Assembly: GCA_030640865.1 (NCBI GenBank)
Contig: DAOWIP010000540.1
Span: forward strand, 1 to 5,697
DNA from: Sedimentisphaerales bacterium
Lineage (GTDB): Bacteria; Planctomycetota; Phycisphaerae; Sedimentisphaerales; SM23-30
Direction: 5' to 3'
DNA length: 5,697 nt
Shown one piece after another: positions 1 through 5,697 of this stretch. The number at the start of each line of letters is the position of its first letter. Within the stretch, counting starts at the first letter, position 1. Under the pieces are notes generated by a model. It was not told the origin of the DNA. It did no database searches and saw only the letters and a program-made list of their open reading frames with translations. The position numbers were made by a program, and so were the translations under genes.

Positions 1-144
1 GTCTCGAACATGCTAAAAATAATCCGATCGTTGTCAAATCGGCTCCTTAGGGCAAATTACCCAAGTTAACACATTGTCAAAAGTGCGAAAGTTCACATAT
101 TACTAATCTTATAGATTCACGGTTTTGGCGATTTTGCACGCTAT

Positions 145-173
145 TTGACCTTTTGGTTGTACTTTGGTTGTAT
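145..173 (+). promoter_or_regulatory. Possible distal promoter of the pump operon
   Basis: TTGACC (145-150) matches five of six bases of the -35 consensus. It is followed by 17 bases and then TTGTAT (168-173), which matches only three of six -10 bases but is preceded by TGG at 165-167, an extended -10 pattern. A transcript from here would have a leader of roughly 150 bases that includes the dyad at 240-269. The direct repeat at 152-172 fills the spacer, so a bound protein would block polymerase. The weak -10 keeps confidence low. Confidence 0.3.
152..172 (+). repeat. Tandem 10-bp direct repeat, operator candidate
   Basis: TTTGGTTGTA occurs at 152-161 and again, identically, at 163-172, separated by one base. 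The period of 11 bases is about one helical turn, so both copies face the same side of the DNA. The pair lies between the candidate -35 and -10 elements of the distal promoter and overlaps the latter. This arrangement is typical of a site bound by a regulator in tandem, but no regulator is present in the window to match it. A chance duplication in T/G-rich DNA remains possible. Confidence 0.4.
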
Positions 174-239
174 GGATTTTCCTCACTTTTTGTAGTCGAT
201 AAGTCAAAGGGAAAAGATTTCTGCTTCCACGGAAACCGG

Positions 240-269
240 CCACGATACCTATTTCGGCGGTATGTGTGG
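240..269. promoter_or_regulatory. Imperfect 30-bp dyad (operator or leader hairpin)
   Basis: The left arm is CCAC-G-ATACC (240-249) and the right arm GGTAT-GT-GTGG (259-269), around a 9-base centre. Five inner and four outer base pairs match, with a 1-against-2 base interruption. If transcription starts at the distal promoter, this would form a stem-loop in the leader. If it starts at the proximal promoter, the dyad sits about 15 bases upstream of the -35 element, a position suited to a dimeric regulator. The sequence alone does not choose between these. Confidence 0.4.
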
Positions 270-284
270 ACCTCCAATAAGTTA

Positions 285-313
285 TTGCAAAATTATCGGC
301 AAAAGGGTATTAT
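285..313 (+). promoter_or_regulatory. Likely proximal promoter of the pump operon
   Basis: TTGCAA (285-290; four of six -35 bases) lies 17 bases before TATTAT (308-313; five of six -10 bases). An overlapping TATACT at 311-316 also fits a -10 box, but with a longer spacer. Transcription would begin near 320, giving a very short leader of about 15 to 25 bases that holds just the ribosome binding site of the adaptor gene. This is the best promoter match seen upstream of the operon. It assumes a sigma-70-like consensus, which may not hold fully for the unknown host. Confidence 0.5.
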
Positions 314-329
314 ACTTATTTCAGATTTA

Positions 330-334
330 AAGGA
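330..334 (+). promoter_or_regulatory. Ribosome binding site of the adaptor gene
   Basis: AAGGA ends directly against the ATG at 335, leaving no spacer. The same site stands 9 bases before an in-frame TTG at 344, a normal distance. The site therefore argues for TTG 344 as the working start, which would remove only the first three residues and leave the hydrophobic anchor intact. Confidence 0.55.
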
Positions 335-1531
335 ATGTCTCATTTGGAAAATATCGGTAAAAGAAAACTGGCAATATTGGTAATCCTTGCAATTGCTGTG
401 TTGTTTATTTGGCTAATTTACCAGCGAATTTCGTCCAGTAGTGATAAAAAACAAGTACGCCAGCTAACTGCCGTAGCCGTTGAGGTACAGCCGGTCAGCC
501 GGGGTACAGTCAGAGATGTCGGGCTGTTCACAGGGTCTTTGCTGCCGAAGTCGCAGTTTGTTGTTGCACCTAAAGTTAACGGGTGGCTGAAAAAGCTACT
601 GGTTGATTTGGGCGACACGGTTAAGCGTGACCAGGTAATAGCGATTCTCGATGATGATGAATTTACACAGGAGGTGGAACAAGCCCGAGCGGAATTGGAA
701 GTCGCCAAAGCAAATATGGAAAACCATACCAGCGATATGGCCATTGCCGAGCGTGAGTTCGAGCGAGCCAAGGCACTTCGTGAAAAACAGATAGCTTCGG
801 AGTCCGAACTTGACGAGGCAGCAACTGAGTTTAATGCCTCTAAGGCGAGGTTGAAGGTCTCCCAGGCCTTGGTGATGCAGAAAGAGGCAGCCCTGAAAAC
901 AACCCAATTGCGTCTTTCATACACTAAAATCCAGGTATGGTGGGAAGAAGCGGATGATACCAGGGTTGTGGGAGAAAGATTTGTAGATGAGGGCGCGCTG
1001 CTGAAAGCGAACGAGCCGATAGTTTCGATTCTGAAAAACAGTATCCTGACCGGTGTTATTCATGTTATAGAACGCGATTACCCGAAAGTCAGTATAGGTC
1101 AGAAAGCGATAATGACAACCGATGCGTATCCCGGCAAAACTTTTACCGGCCAGGTTGTCCGCATCGCACCAATGCTTAAAGAAAGTTCCCGACAGGCCCG
1201 TGTGGAAGTTGAAATCCCTAACCCAGATGGTTTTTTGAAGCCGGGCATGTTCATTCGAGCTCAAATAGAGTTTGCTCGACACGAGGATGTAACAATAATT
1301 CCTGCTGTGGCTCTGGTAGGGCGAAACGGCCGACAGGGAATCTTTCTCGCTGATTTAGATGCTCTTAAAGTCAGGTTTGTTCCTGTTACCGTTGGGGTAG
1401 TTGACGGCAGCGAAGCCGAAGTTACCCAGCCGCAGCTTTCAGGTATGGTCGTAACGCTGGGACACCATCTTCTTGAGGACGGTTCAGCGATTACGCTGCC
1501 CGGCCGTTCTGAGCCGGGAGATTACCAATGA
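335..1531 (+). CDS. RND efflux periplasmic adaptor (membrane fusion protein)
   Basis: This is the periplasmic adaptor that links the RND pump to the outer-membrane channel. The 398-residue length is normal for the family. An N-terminal hydrophobic segment (about residues 12-29, after basic KRK) has no lipobox cysteine, so it is an uncleaved anchor or a Sec signal. The first half of the lipoyl/barrel-sandwich domain is at about 65-110. A long alpha-helical hairpin (about 110-190) carries the channel-docking motif R144-x3-L148-x6-S155. The second lipoyl half (about 192-230) is followed by a beta-barrel domain (about 235-310, with the PGKTFTGQV strand) and a membrane-proximal domain to the end. 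The usual APFDG-like turn after LSYTKI is replaced by a longer WWEEADD stretch (202-208). The start is uncertain: the AAGGA at 330-334 abuts ATG 335, while the TTG at 344 has a 9-base spacing. The gene overlaps the RND gene by four bases. The substrate is unknown. Confidence 0.95.
   Translation: MSHLENIGKRKLAILVILAIAVLFIWLIYQRISSSSDKKQVRQLTAVAVEVQPVSRGTVRDVGLFTGSLLPKSQFVVAPKVNGWLKKLLVDLGDTVKRDQVIAILDDDEFTQEVEQARAELEVAKANMENHTSDMAIAEREFERAKALREKQIASESELDEAATEFNASKARLKVSQALVMQKEAALKTTQLRLSYTKIQVWWEEADDTRVVGERFVDEGALLKANEPIVSILKNSILTGVIHVIERDYPKVSIGQKAIMTTDAYPGKTFTGQVVRIAPMLKESSRQARVEVEIPNPDGFLKPGMFIRAQIEFARHEDVTIIPAVALVGRNGRQGIFLADLDALKVRFVPVTVGVVDGSEAEVTQPQLSGMVVTLGHHLLEDGSAITLPGRSEPGDYQ
1499..1518 (+). 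promoter_or_regulatory. Hairpin over the RND ribosome binding site
   Basis: CCCGGC (1499-1504) and GCCGGG (1513-1518) are perfect complements around an 8-base loop, giving a six-pair stem made wholly of G-C pairs. The 3' arm contains the GGG that begins the RND Shine-Dalgarno sequence (GGGAG, 1516-1520). Folded, it would hide that site; ribosomes finishing the adaptor gene would unfold it. I infer translational coupling that ties RND synthesis to adaptor synthesis. The arms are coding sequence in the adaptor gene as well, so some of the pairing could be codon-driven coincidence. Confidence 0.5.
1516..1520 (+). promoter_or_regulatory. Ribosome binding site of the RND gene
   Basis: GGGAG lies seven bases before the ATG at 1528, a standard spacing. 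It supports that start, which overlaps the adaptor stop codon as ATGA. Its first three bases are in the stem of the hairpin described at 1499-1518. Confidence 0.7.
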
Positions 1532-4500
1532 GAATCTCAAGGTTCGCAGTCCACCGGCCTATTTTCACAATAATGGTGGTTTTAATCGCCGTTATTATGG
1601 GGGTAATTTCCCTGATAAGACTCCCGGTCGATCTGATGCCGGATATTTCCTATCCAACGCTTTCAATTTCCTGCAATTACGAAAATGCCGGTCCCGAGGA
1701 GATAGAGGAACTTATTACCCGACCAATTGAAGAGGCGATGAGCGCTGTTCCCGGAGCCGAAGAAGTCAGTTCAATTTCAATGGAGGGTCGTGGCACAGTA
1801 CGTGTGACTTTTTCCTGGGGTACGGACCTTGATGCGGCTGCCAATGATATTCGGGATCGCTTAGACCGTGTTATTCCCCGCCTGCCGGACGATGCGGACA
1901 GGCCGAGACTTCGAAAGTTTGACCTTGCAAATTTTCCTATACTTATTCTGGGGGTTTCGAGCAAGCTCGATCCTGTTCAACTTCGGTTGATCATCGAGGA
2001 CCAGGTTAAGTACCGGCTTGAGCGTGCACCGGGAGTTGCGGCCGTCGATATCCGGGGTGGTCTGGAACGTGAGATTCACGTCAATATCAAGGCCGACAAG
2101 GTCAAGGCGATTGGTGTTCCTCTCGACCAGATAATACGCAGAATTCGTGAGGGTAATATTAATATTCCAGCCGGAACGATTGACTATGGAAATCTCGAGG
2201 TTACAGTTCGCACATCAGGTGAATACTCCAGCCTCGACCAAATCAAGGACACCGTAGTAGCGATAAAAGAAAACGTCCCCATTCGGCTTGGCGAGATTGC
2301 CGAGGTAGAAGATTCATGGCGCAAGGTTACAAGTATTATCAGAATTAACGGCGTGCCGGGTCTTAGGCTTTCGGTAAATAAACAATCGGGCAAAAATACG
2401 GTTGATGTAGCAAGGGGAGTCCATAAGGAACTCGAACTGATCGCCCGAGATATCCCATATATCGAGATAATTCCAATAATCGATACGTCTGACTATATCC
2501 AGAAGTCGATTGCAAATGTTGGCTCTTCTGCTGTTTATGGCGGTATTCTGGCAGTTTTGGTTCTGCTTCTGTTTCTTCGCAACTTGAACAGCACTGTCAT
2601 CATCGCCACCGCCGTTCCAGTTTCTATCATAGCTACCTTCTCTTTGATGTATTTTGGCGGTTTTACATTGAACCTAATGACGCTCGGCGGGCTTGCACTG
2701 GGCATTGGTATGCTGGTTGATAATGCCATCGTCGTACTGGAAAATATCTATCGAATGCGTGAATCCGGTGAGTCGGCTGAGCAGGCCGCAATTCTTGGGA
2801 CCGAAGAGGTTTCGTCGGCTATAATAGCAAGTACCCTGACGACTATGGTTGTATTTTTGCCTCTGATATTTGTCCGTGGAATGTCCGGGGTAATGTTCAA
2901 ACAGTTGTCAATAGTCGTTAGTTTCTCGTTGTTATGTTCACTTGCCGCGGCTTTGACTGTCGTCCCGATGCTTTCGGCACGTATCCTCCCTGCACCGGAC
3001 AAAGGCGAAACACTGAAAAAAACATTGGGCCGGAAGATTTTCAGAGCCAGCAGCCATATATTTACCTTACTTGAAAATAAATACAAGCACATTCTCCAAG
3101 TTGCTCTTAACCATCGAGCGTTGGTCGTTGTAATAGCTCTTATGGTACTGGGAGGCAGTCTGGCATTGATTCCTCTGATAGGTGTAGAGCTTATGCCAAG
3201 TGCCGATGAGAGCGAGGTCCGAGTAACAGGGGAAATGCAGATAGGCTCGCGTTTGGATGTTCTTGATGCGAGGTTTGAGCAAATCGAAGCAATTGTGCAA
3301 AAATCTGTTCCGGAAATAAAAAACGTAGTTACCCGCATTGGAGGTTCAAGCTGGCGTGGAACAGGCTCTCATACAGGTCAGGTTCGTATTGCCCTGAAGT
3401 CTCAGTCACAAAGATCCCGCTCCAGCGAACAGATAGCTGACCACCTGCGTGGCAAGCTGGCCAATATTCCAGGTGTACTGATAAGAACACGGGCCGGACA
3501 AGGGCTGTTTCTGCTGCGTATGGGTTCTTCCGATGCAGACAAGGTAGAGGTGGAGGTTCGTGGCCATAATTTGGAAATAGCCGATGTATTGGCCCAAAAG
3601 GTTAAGAAAATCGTTGAAAACGTCGAAGGCATCACAGATGCAAAGGTAAGCAGAGAATCGGGACGCCCCGAAGAAGAGGTCATTATCGACCGTCAGAAGG
3701 CAGCGGATATGAAATTAACCGTTTCCGATATTGCCAATGCCCTTCAGACTATTATTTCCGGCACCCAAGCCGGAAACTTCCGTGAGTTGGGCGACGAATA
3801 CGTGATTCGTGTTAAGATTAAAGAAGCTGAAAGGATGGACTTAAAGGATATTCTTGACCTGACGTTGACAAACACCGATGGGCAAGCCGTTGTACTGCGT
3901 AACGTGGTGGAAATTAAACCTCGAAGCGGTCCTGTTCTGGTTCAGCGTAAAGACCAGGAGCGCGTCGTTATCATTTCAGCAAACATCAGCGGGAGGGATA
4001 TGGGTTCGGTACTAAGCGATATACGTGAGCAAGTGCGATCTGTTTCCGCTCCGCAAGGCTTCAGTATTCTGCTGGGGGGAGATTATGAGGAACAGCAGGA
4101 AGCTTTCAGGGAACTTTTGCTCAGTTGTTTTCTGGCATTAGTGCTGGTTTATATGGTGATGGCCTGCCAATACGAGTCCCTGCGTGACCCCTTTGTGGTG
4201 ATGTTTTCGGTACCACTGGCCGCAATCGGAGTCACTATAATGCTTTTTTTGACGGAAACCACCTTCAACGTCCAGTCTTTCATAGGTTGCATCATGTTAG
4301 GTGGAATTGTTGTCAATAACGCTATTCTTCTTGTGGACCACACGAACCTGCTTCGCCGCAGTTCCGGAATGTCGCTTCGAGATGCAATCGCCGAAGCCGG
4401 TAAAAGACGGCTTCGCCCCATCCTGATGACGGCTACGACAACCATTATCGGTCTGATACCACTGGCATTGGGCTTAAGAGAAGGAGGAGAAGCACAGGCT

Positions 4501-4632
4501 CCTATGGCAAGAGCCGTCATTGGAGGGCTGCTTAGCTCGACACTTATTACACTTGTGTTTGTGCCTGTTATTTACTCTGTTTTTGAAAAAGGTGCTGCTG
4601 GTAAAACATCCGGTGGTGAAAGAAATATTTAA
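1528..4632 (+). CDS. RND (HAE-1 type) multidrug efflux transporter
   Basis: This is the inner-membrane proton/substrate antiporter of the pump, expected to act as a trimer. At 1034 residues it is full length. Helix TM1 (about 11-30) is followed by the LPVDLMPDISYPTL stretch typical of HAE-1 proteins, then the first periplasmic porter/docking loop (about 40-330). TM2 to TM6 span about 336-486, TM7 about 531-550, the second loop about 555-860, and TM8 to TM12 about 864-1016. TM4 holds the signature GMLVDNAIVVLEN with D398 and N399. TM10 has GGIVVNNAILLVD with N930 where AcrB has Lys940. TM11 has RLRPILMT with R961 and T968. Compared with AcrB, one relay Asp and the Lys are replaced by Asn; as I recall, similar VDN/VNN pumps exist in other phyla. 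The lack of a charged heavy-metal motif in TM4 and the HAE-1 wording argue against metal (HME) export. The gene ends in tandem TAA TAG stops and is translationally coupled to the adaptor gene. Confidence 0.97.
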   Translation: MRISRFAVHRPIFTIMVVLIAVIMGVISLIRLPVDLMPDISYPTLSISCNYENAGPEEIEELITRPIEEAMSAVPGAEEVSSISMEGRGTVRVTFSWGTDLDAAANDIRDRLDRVIPRLPDDADRPRLRKFDLANFPILILGVSSKLDPVQLRLIIEDQVKYRLERAPGVAAVDIRGGLEREIHVNIKADKVKAIGVPLDQIIRRIREGNINIPAGTIDYGNLEVTVRTSGEYSSLDQIKDTVVAIKENVPIRLGEIAEVEDSWRKVTSIIRINGVPGLRLSVNKQSGKNTVDVARGVHKELELIARDIPYIEIIPIIDTSDYIQKSIANVGSSAVYGGILAVLVLLLFLRNLNSTVIIATAVPVSIIATFSLMYFGGFTLNLMTLGGLALGIGMLVDNAIVVLENIYRMRESGESAEQAAILGTEEVSSAIIASTLTTMVVFLPLIFVRGMSGVMFKQLSIVVSFSLLCSLAAALTVVPMLSARILPAPDKGETLKKTLGRKIFRASSHIFTLLENKYKHILQVALNHRALVVVIALMVLGGSLALIPLIGVELMPSADESEVRVTGEMQIGSRLDVLDARFEQIEAIVQKSVPEIKNVVTRIGGSSWRGTGSHTGQVRIALKSQSQRSRSSEQIADHLRGKLANIPGVLIRTRAGQGLFLLRMGSSDADKVEVEVRGHNLEIADVLAQKVKKIVENVEGITDAKVSRESGRPEEEVIIDRQKAADMKLTVSDIANALQTIISGTQAGNFRELGDEYVIRVKIKEAERMDLKDILDLTLTNTDGQAVVLRNVVEIKPRSGPVLVQRKDQERVVIISANISGRDMGSVLSDIREQVRSVSAPQGFSILLGGDYEEQQEAFRELLLSCFLALVLVYMVMACQYESLRDPFVVMFSVPLAAIGVTIMLFLTETTFNVQSFIGCIMLGGIVVNNAILLVDHTNLLRRSSGMSLRDAIAEAGKRRLRPILMTATTTIIGLIPLALGLREGGEAQAPMARAVIGGLLSSTLITLVFVPVIYSVFEKGAAGKTSGGERNI

Positions 4633-4635
4633 TAG

Positions 4636-4674
4636 TGGCGGCGTGGCAAGCCCCACCCTGCGAAGCTTGGGATT
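4636..4674 (+). other. GC-rich spacer between RND and outer-membrane genes
   Basis: These 39 bases between the tandem stop codons and the next ATG are clearly richer in G and C than the flanking DNA. Two alternative weak pairings are visible: GTGG/CCAC (4643-4646 with 4653-4656) and CAAGC/GCTTG (4647-4651 with 4665-4669). No T-run follows, so this is not an intrinsic terminator. GGGA (4669-4672) is only two bases from the ATG at 4675, and GAAG (4662-4665) is a weaker site at 9 bases, so the ribosome binding site of the downstream gene is poor. The spacer could be a small dispersed repeat or simply a folded linker. Confidence 0.4.
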
Positions 4675-5697
4675 ATGTTTATATTCTCTAAAGATTCAAC
4701 TGCTATTCTTTGTGAAATGATACTACCGTTGGCGATGGTGTCCTTGGCCTCATGTACATCATTGGAGCCGCAATTAGACTCCCAATCTCCCTATAACCGT
4801 ATTAGTACCCGCGACAGCCAAACAGAACATAGAATCGGCAAGTCCGTTCCAAAGGATGTCAATGCCACTACGTCGATTACTGCCGGCGACGAAGGGCCTC
4901 TTAAGATAGGCGTTCAGGAAGCAATTCTTGTGGCGATGCAAAATAACCAGGACCTTATTGTTCAGAGAATGAATCCGTCAATCAAAAGAACATTTGAGGA
5001 TGAGGAGCGAGCGATTTTTGACCCGGTACTTGGAGCCGGAATATCGAGCATAAGAACTTTGGCCGAGCGCCTCTCACGGGCCGGTTCCGACACAGAGAGT
5101 TCGACTGTAGATAGAATTCTTGGTTCGGTCTTTATAGATAAATTTTTCCCCACAGGCACCAATTTGTCTTTGCAAGGCAGAACCAGTATAGTCGATTCAT
5201 CCCTGTACACCGACACTTTTGCCGAGACGCGTCTTGGCTTAACTGTTACCCAGGCACTTCTGCAGGGGGCAGACATAAGGGCTAATACGACAAGCATCCA
5301 TCAGGCAAAAGTCGATATAAGGATATCCGAGTATGAGTTGCGAGGCTTTGCTGAGTTGCTTCTCGAAGAGGTTGAATCAAGGTATTGGGATTACGCTTTG
5401 GCACAACGGCAGATTGAAATCTATACCAACTCCCTAAACCTGGCAGAAAAACAGATGGCAGAAGTCCGGGAAAGAATCGTAATCGGAAAGCTTGCAGAAA
5501 CAGAACTTGCAGCGGCACAGGCAGAAGTGGCTCTGAGACGTGAGAACCTTATAAATGCCGGAAGCGACCTGGCAAAGGAACGTTTATTTTTGCTGAAGTT
5601 GTTGAGCCCCCCGGGGAAAAATATGTGGGACAGGCAGCTCATTCTGCAATCTCTGCCTGTGGTTCCAAGTGTCGAACTTGATGACGTAGAGCAGCAC
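4675..5697 (+). CDS. TolC/OprM-type outer-membrane efflux lipoprotein (3' end cut off)
   Basis: This is the outer-membrane channel component of the pump; 341 codons are visible and the reading frame is still open at the right edge (members usually run to about 450-550 residues). The N-terminus has a lysine at residue 6, a hydrophobic run and the lipobox L24-A25-S26-C27, so it is predicted to be lipid-modified at C27. An opening helix (IGVQEAILVAMQNNQDL, about 82-98) is typical of OEP domains. A beta-rich part follows (FFPTGTNLSLQG, then ETRLGLTVTQALLQG, about 160-200), then a long coiled coil (about 205-310) whose turn reads IVIGKLAETEL (268-278), the place of the adaptor-contacting tip. ATG 4675 was chosen because the later ATG 4717 would leave no basic n-region; an in-frame TAG at 4633 rules out a longer form. 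The ribosome binding site is weak. It probably shares the transcript of the two upstream genes. Confidence 0.92.
   Translation, partial: MFIFSKDSTAILCEMILPLAMVSLASCTSLEPQLDSQSPYNRISTRDSQTEHRIGKSVPKDVNATTSITAGDEGPLKIGVQEAILVAMQNNQDLIVQRMNPSIKRTFEDEERAIFDPVLGAGISSIRTLAERLSRAGSDTESSTVDRILGSVFIDKFFPTGTNLSLQGRTSIVDSSLYTDTFAETRLGLTVTQALLQGADIRANTTSIHQAKVDIRISEYELRGFAELLLEEVESRYWDYALAQRQIEIYTNSLNLAEKQMAEVRERIVIGKLAETELAAAQAEVALRRENLINAGSDLAKERLFLLKLLSPPGKNMWDRQLILQSLPVVPSVELDDVEQH

Larger units (their letters stand above)
1..334. other. Upstream non-coding region with regulatory signals
   Basis: No convincing gene is seen here on either strand. Frame 3 is open from the left edge to a TAG at 48-50 (ending ...IVVKSAP) and frame 1 to a TAA at 67-69; either could be the tail of an upstream gene, but the stretch is too short to decide. 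From about 70 onward the region is AT-rich and carries several symmetric or repeated elements. TTGTCAAA occurs at 31-38 and again at 74-81. CCGAT/ATCGG arms lie at 24-28 and 38-42, AATCT/AGATT arms at 105-109 and 113-117, and TTCC/GGAA arms at 225-228 and 231-234. The stronger elements are listed separately. I infer that this is the control region of the pump operon. No T-tract terminator for an upstream gene is visible. Confidence 0.6.

Noticed and set aside
1..50. Frame-3 tail ending ...IVVKSAP then TAG, as the end of an upstream gene
   Set aside because: Only about 15 codons are visible, and frame 1 is also open to 69. There is no domain evidence, so it is mentioned in the region entry but not called as a gene.
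77..277. 66-codon reading frame on the minus strand in the upstream region
   Set aside because: Its composition is rich in Arg, Ser and Asn with no recognisable pattern, and it lies across the candidate promoters and dyad; best explained as chance.
153..383. 76-codon reading frame overlapping the adaptor start, possible leader peptide
   Set aside because: It begins with TTG inside the direct repeat, has no ribosome binding site, overlaps the adaptor gene by about 49 bases and has no recognisable protein character.
2748..3338. Long (196-codon) minus-strand reading frame inside the RND gene
   Set aside because: It is the antisense shadow of a strongly conserved RND coding region. The Ser/Thr/Arg-rich translation is typical of such shadows.
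4243..4250. Run of seven T in the RND gene as a phase-variation or slippage site
   Set aside because: The run is short, occurs where Leu-Phe-Leu codons of a membrane helix are expected, and the frame is intact on both sides.
4646..4671. Intrinsic terminator between the RND and channel genes
   Set aside because: The possible stems are four or five pairs and no T-run follows, so the downstream gene is more likely to be co-transcribed.
1..5697. CRISPR arrays, insertion sequences, tRNA or rRNA genes
   Set aside because: No regularly spaced repeats, transposase-like proteins, terminal inverted repeats or structural RNA patterns were seen; the three pump genes fill nearly all of the window.

Overview
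The window carries one typical Gram-negative efflux operon on the + strand: a periplasmic adaptor (membrane fusion protein, MFP; 335-1531), an inner-membrane RND transporter of the HAE-1 type (1528-4632), and the first 341 codons of a TolC/OprM-type outer-membrane factor with a lipoprotein signal (4675 to the right edge, cut off). Together these make a complete tripartite pump that would take amphiphilic compounds from the inner membrane or periplasm to the outside, driven by the proton gradient. The substrate cannot be read from the sequence, and no gene deserves a firm name such as acrA, acrB or tolC.

Layout. Positions 1-334 hold no convincing gene. The region contains two possible sigma-70-like promoters (145-173 and 285-313), a tandem 10-bp direct repeat inside the first promoter, and an imperfect 30-bp dyad between the promoters. 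The adaptor and RND genes overlap by 4 bases (ATGA). A GC-only hairpin at the end of the adaptor gene covers the RND ribosome binding site, which suggests translational coupling. The RND gene ends in tandem stops (TAA TAG). A GC-rich spacer of about 40 bases then leads to the outer-membrane gene. No terminator was seen between the genes, so one transcript is likely. No regulator gene lies in the window.

How the genes fit together. The adaptor keeps the R-x3-L-x6-S motif in its helical hairpin, which docks on the outer-membrane channel. The RND protein has the full 12-helix, two-porter layout, but its proton-relay residues are the Asp-Asn / Asn-Asn variant rather than the Asp-Asp / Lys of E. 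coli AcrB. The channel gene encodes a predicted lipoprotein with the repeated beta-hairpin and coiled-coil pattern of the family.

Organism. The genome is diderm, with moderate GC and mixed codon use. The adaptor and channel wording recalls Planctomycetota/Phycisphaerae-type pumps to me, but that is an impression without a search and should be held loosely. The window looks like a well-built example of a known system rather than a new one. The more interesting points are the relay variant, the hairpin over the RND start and the upstream repeats.
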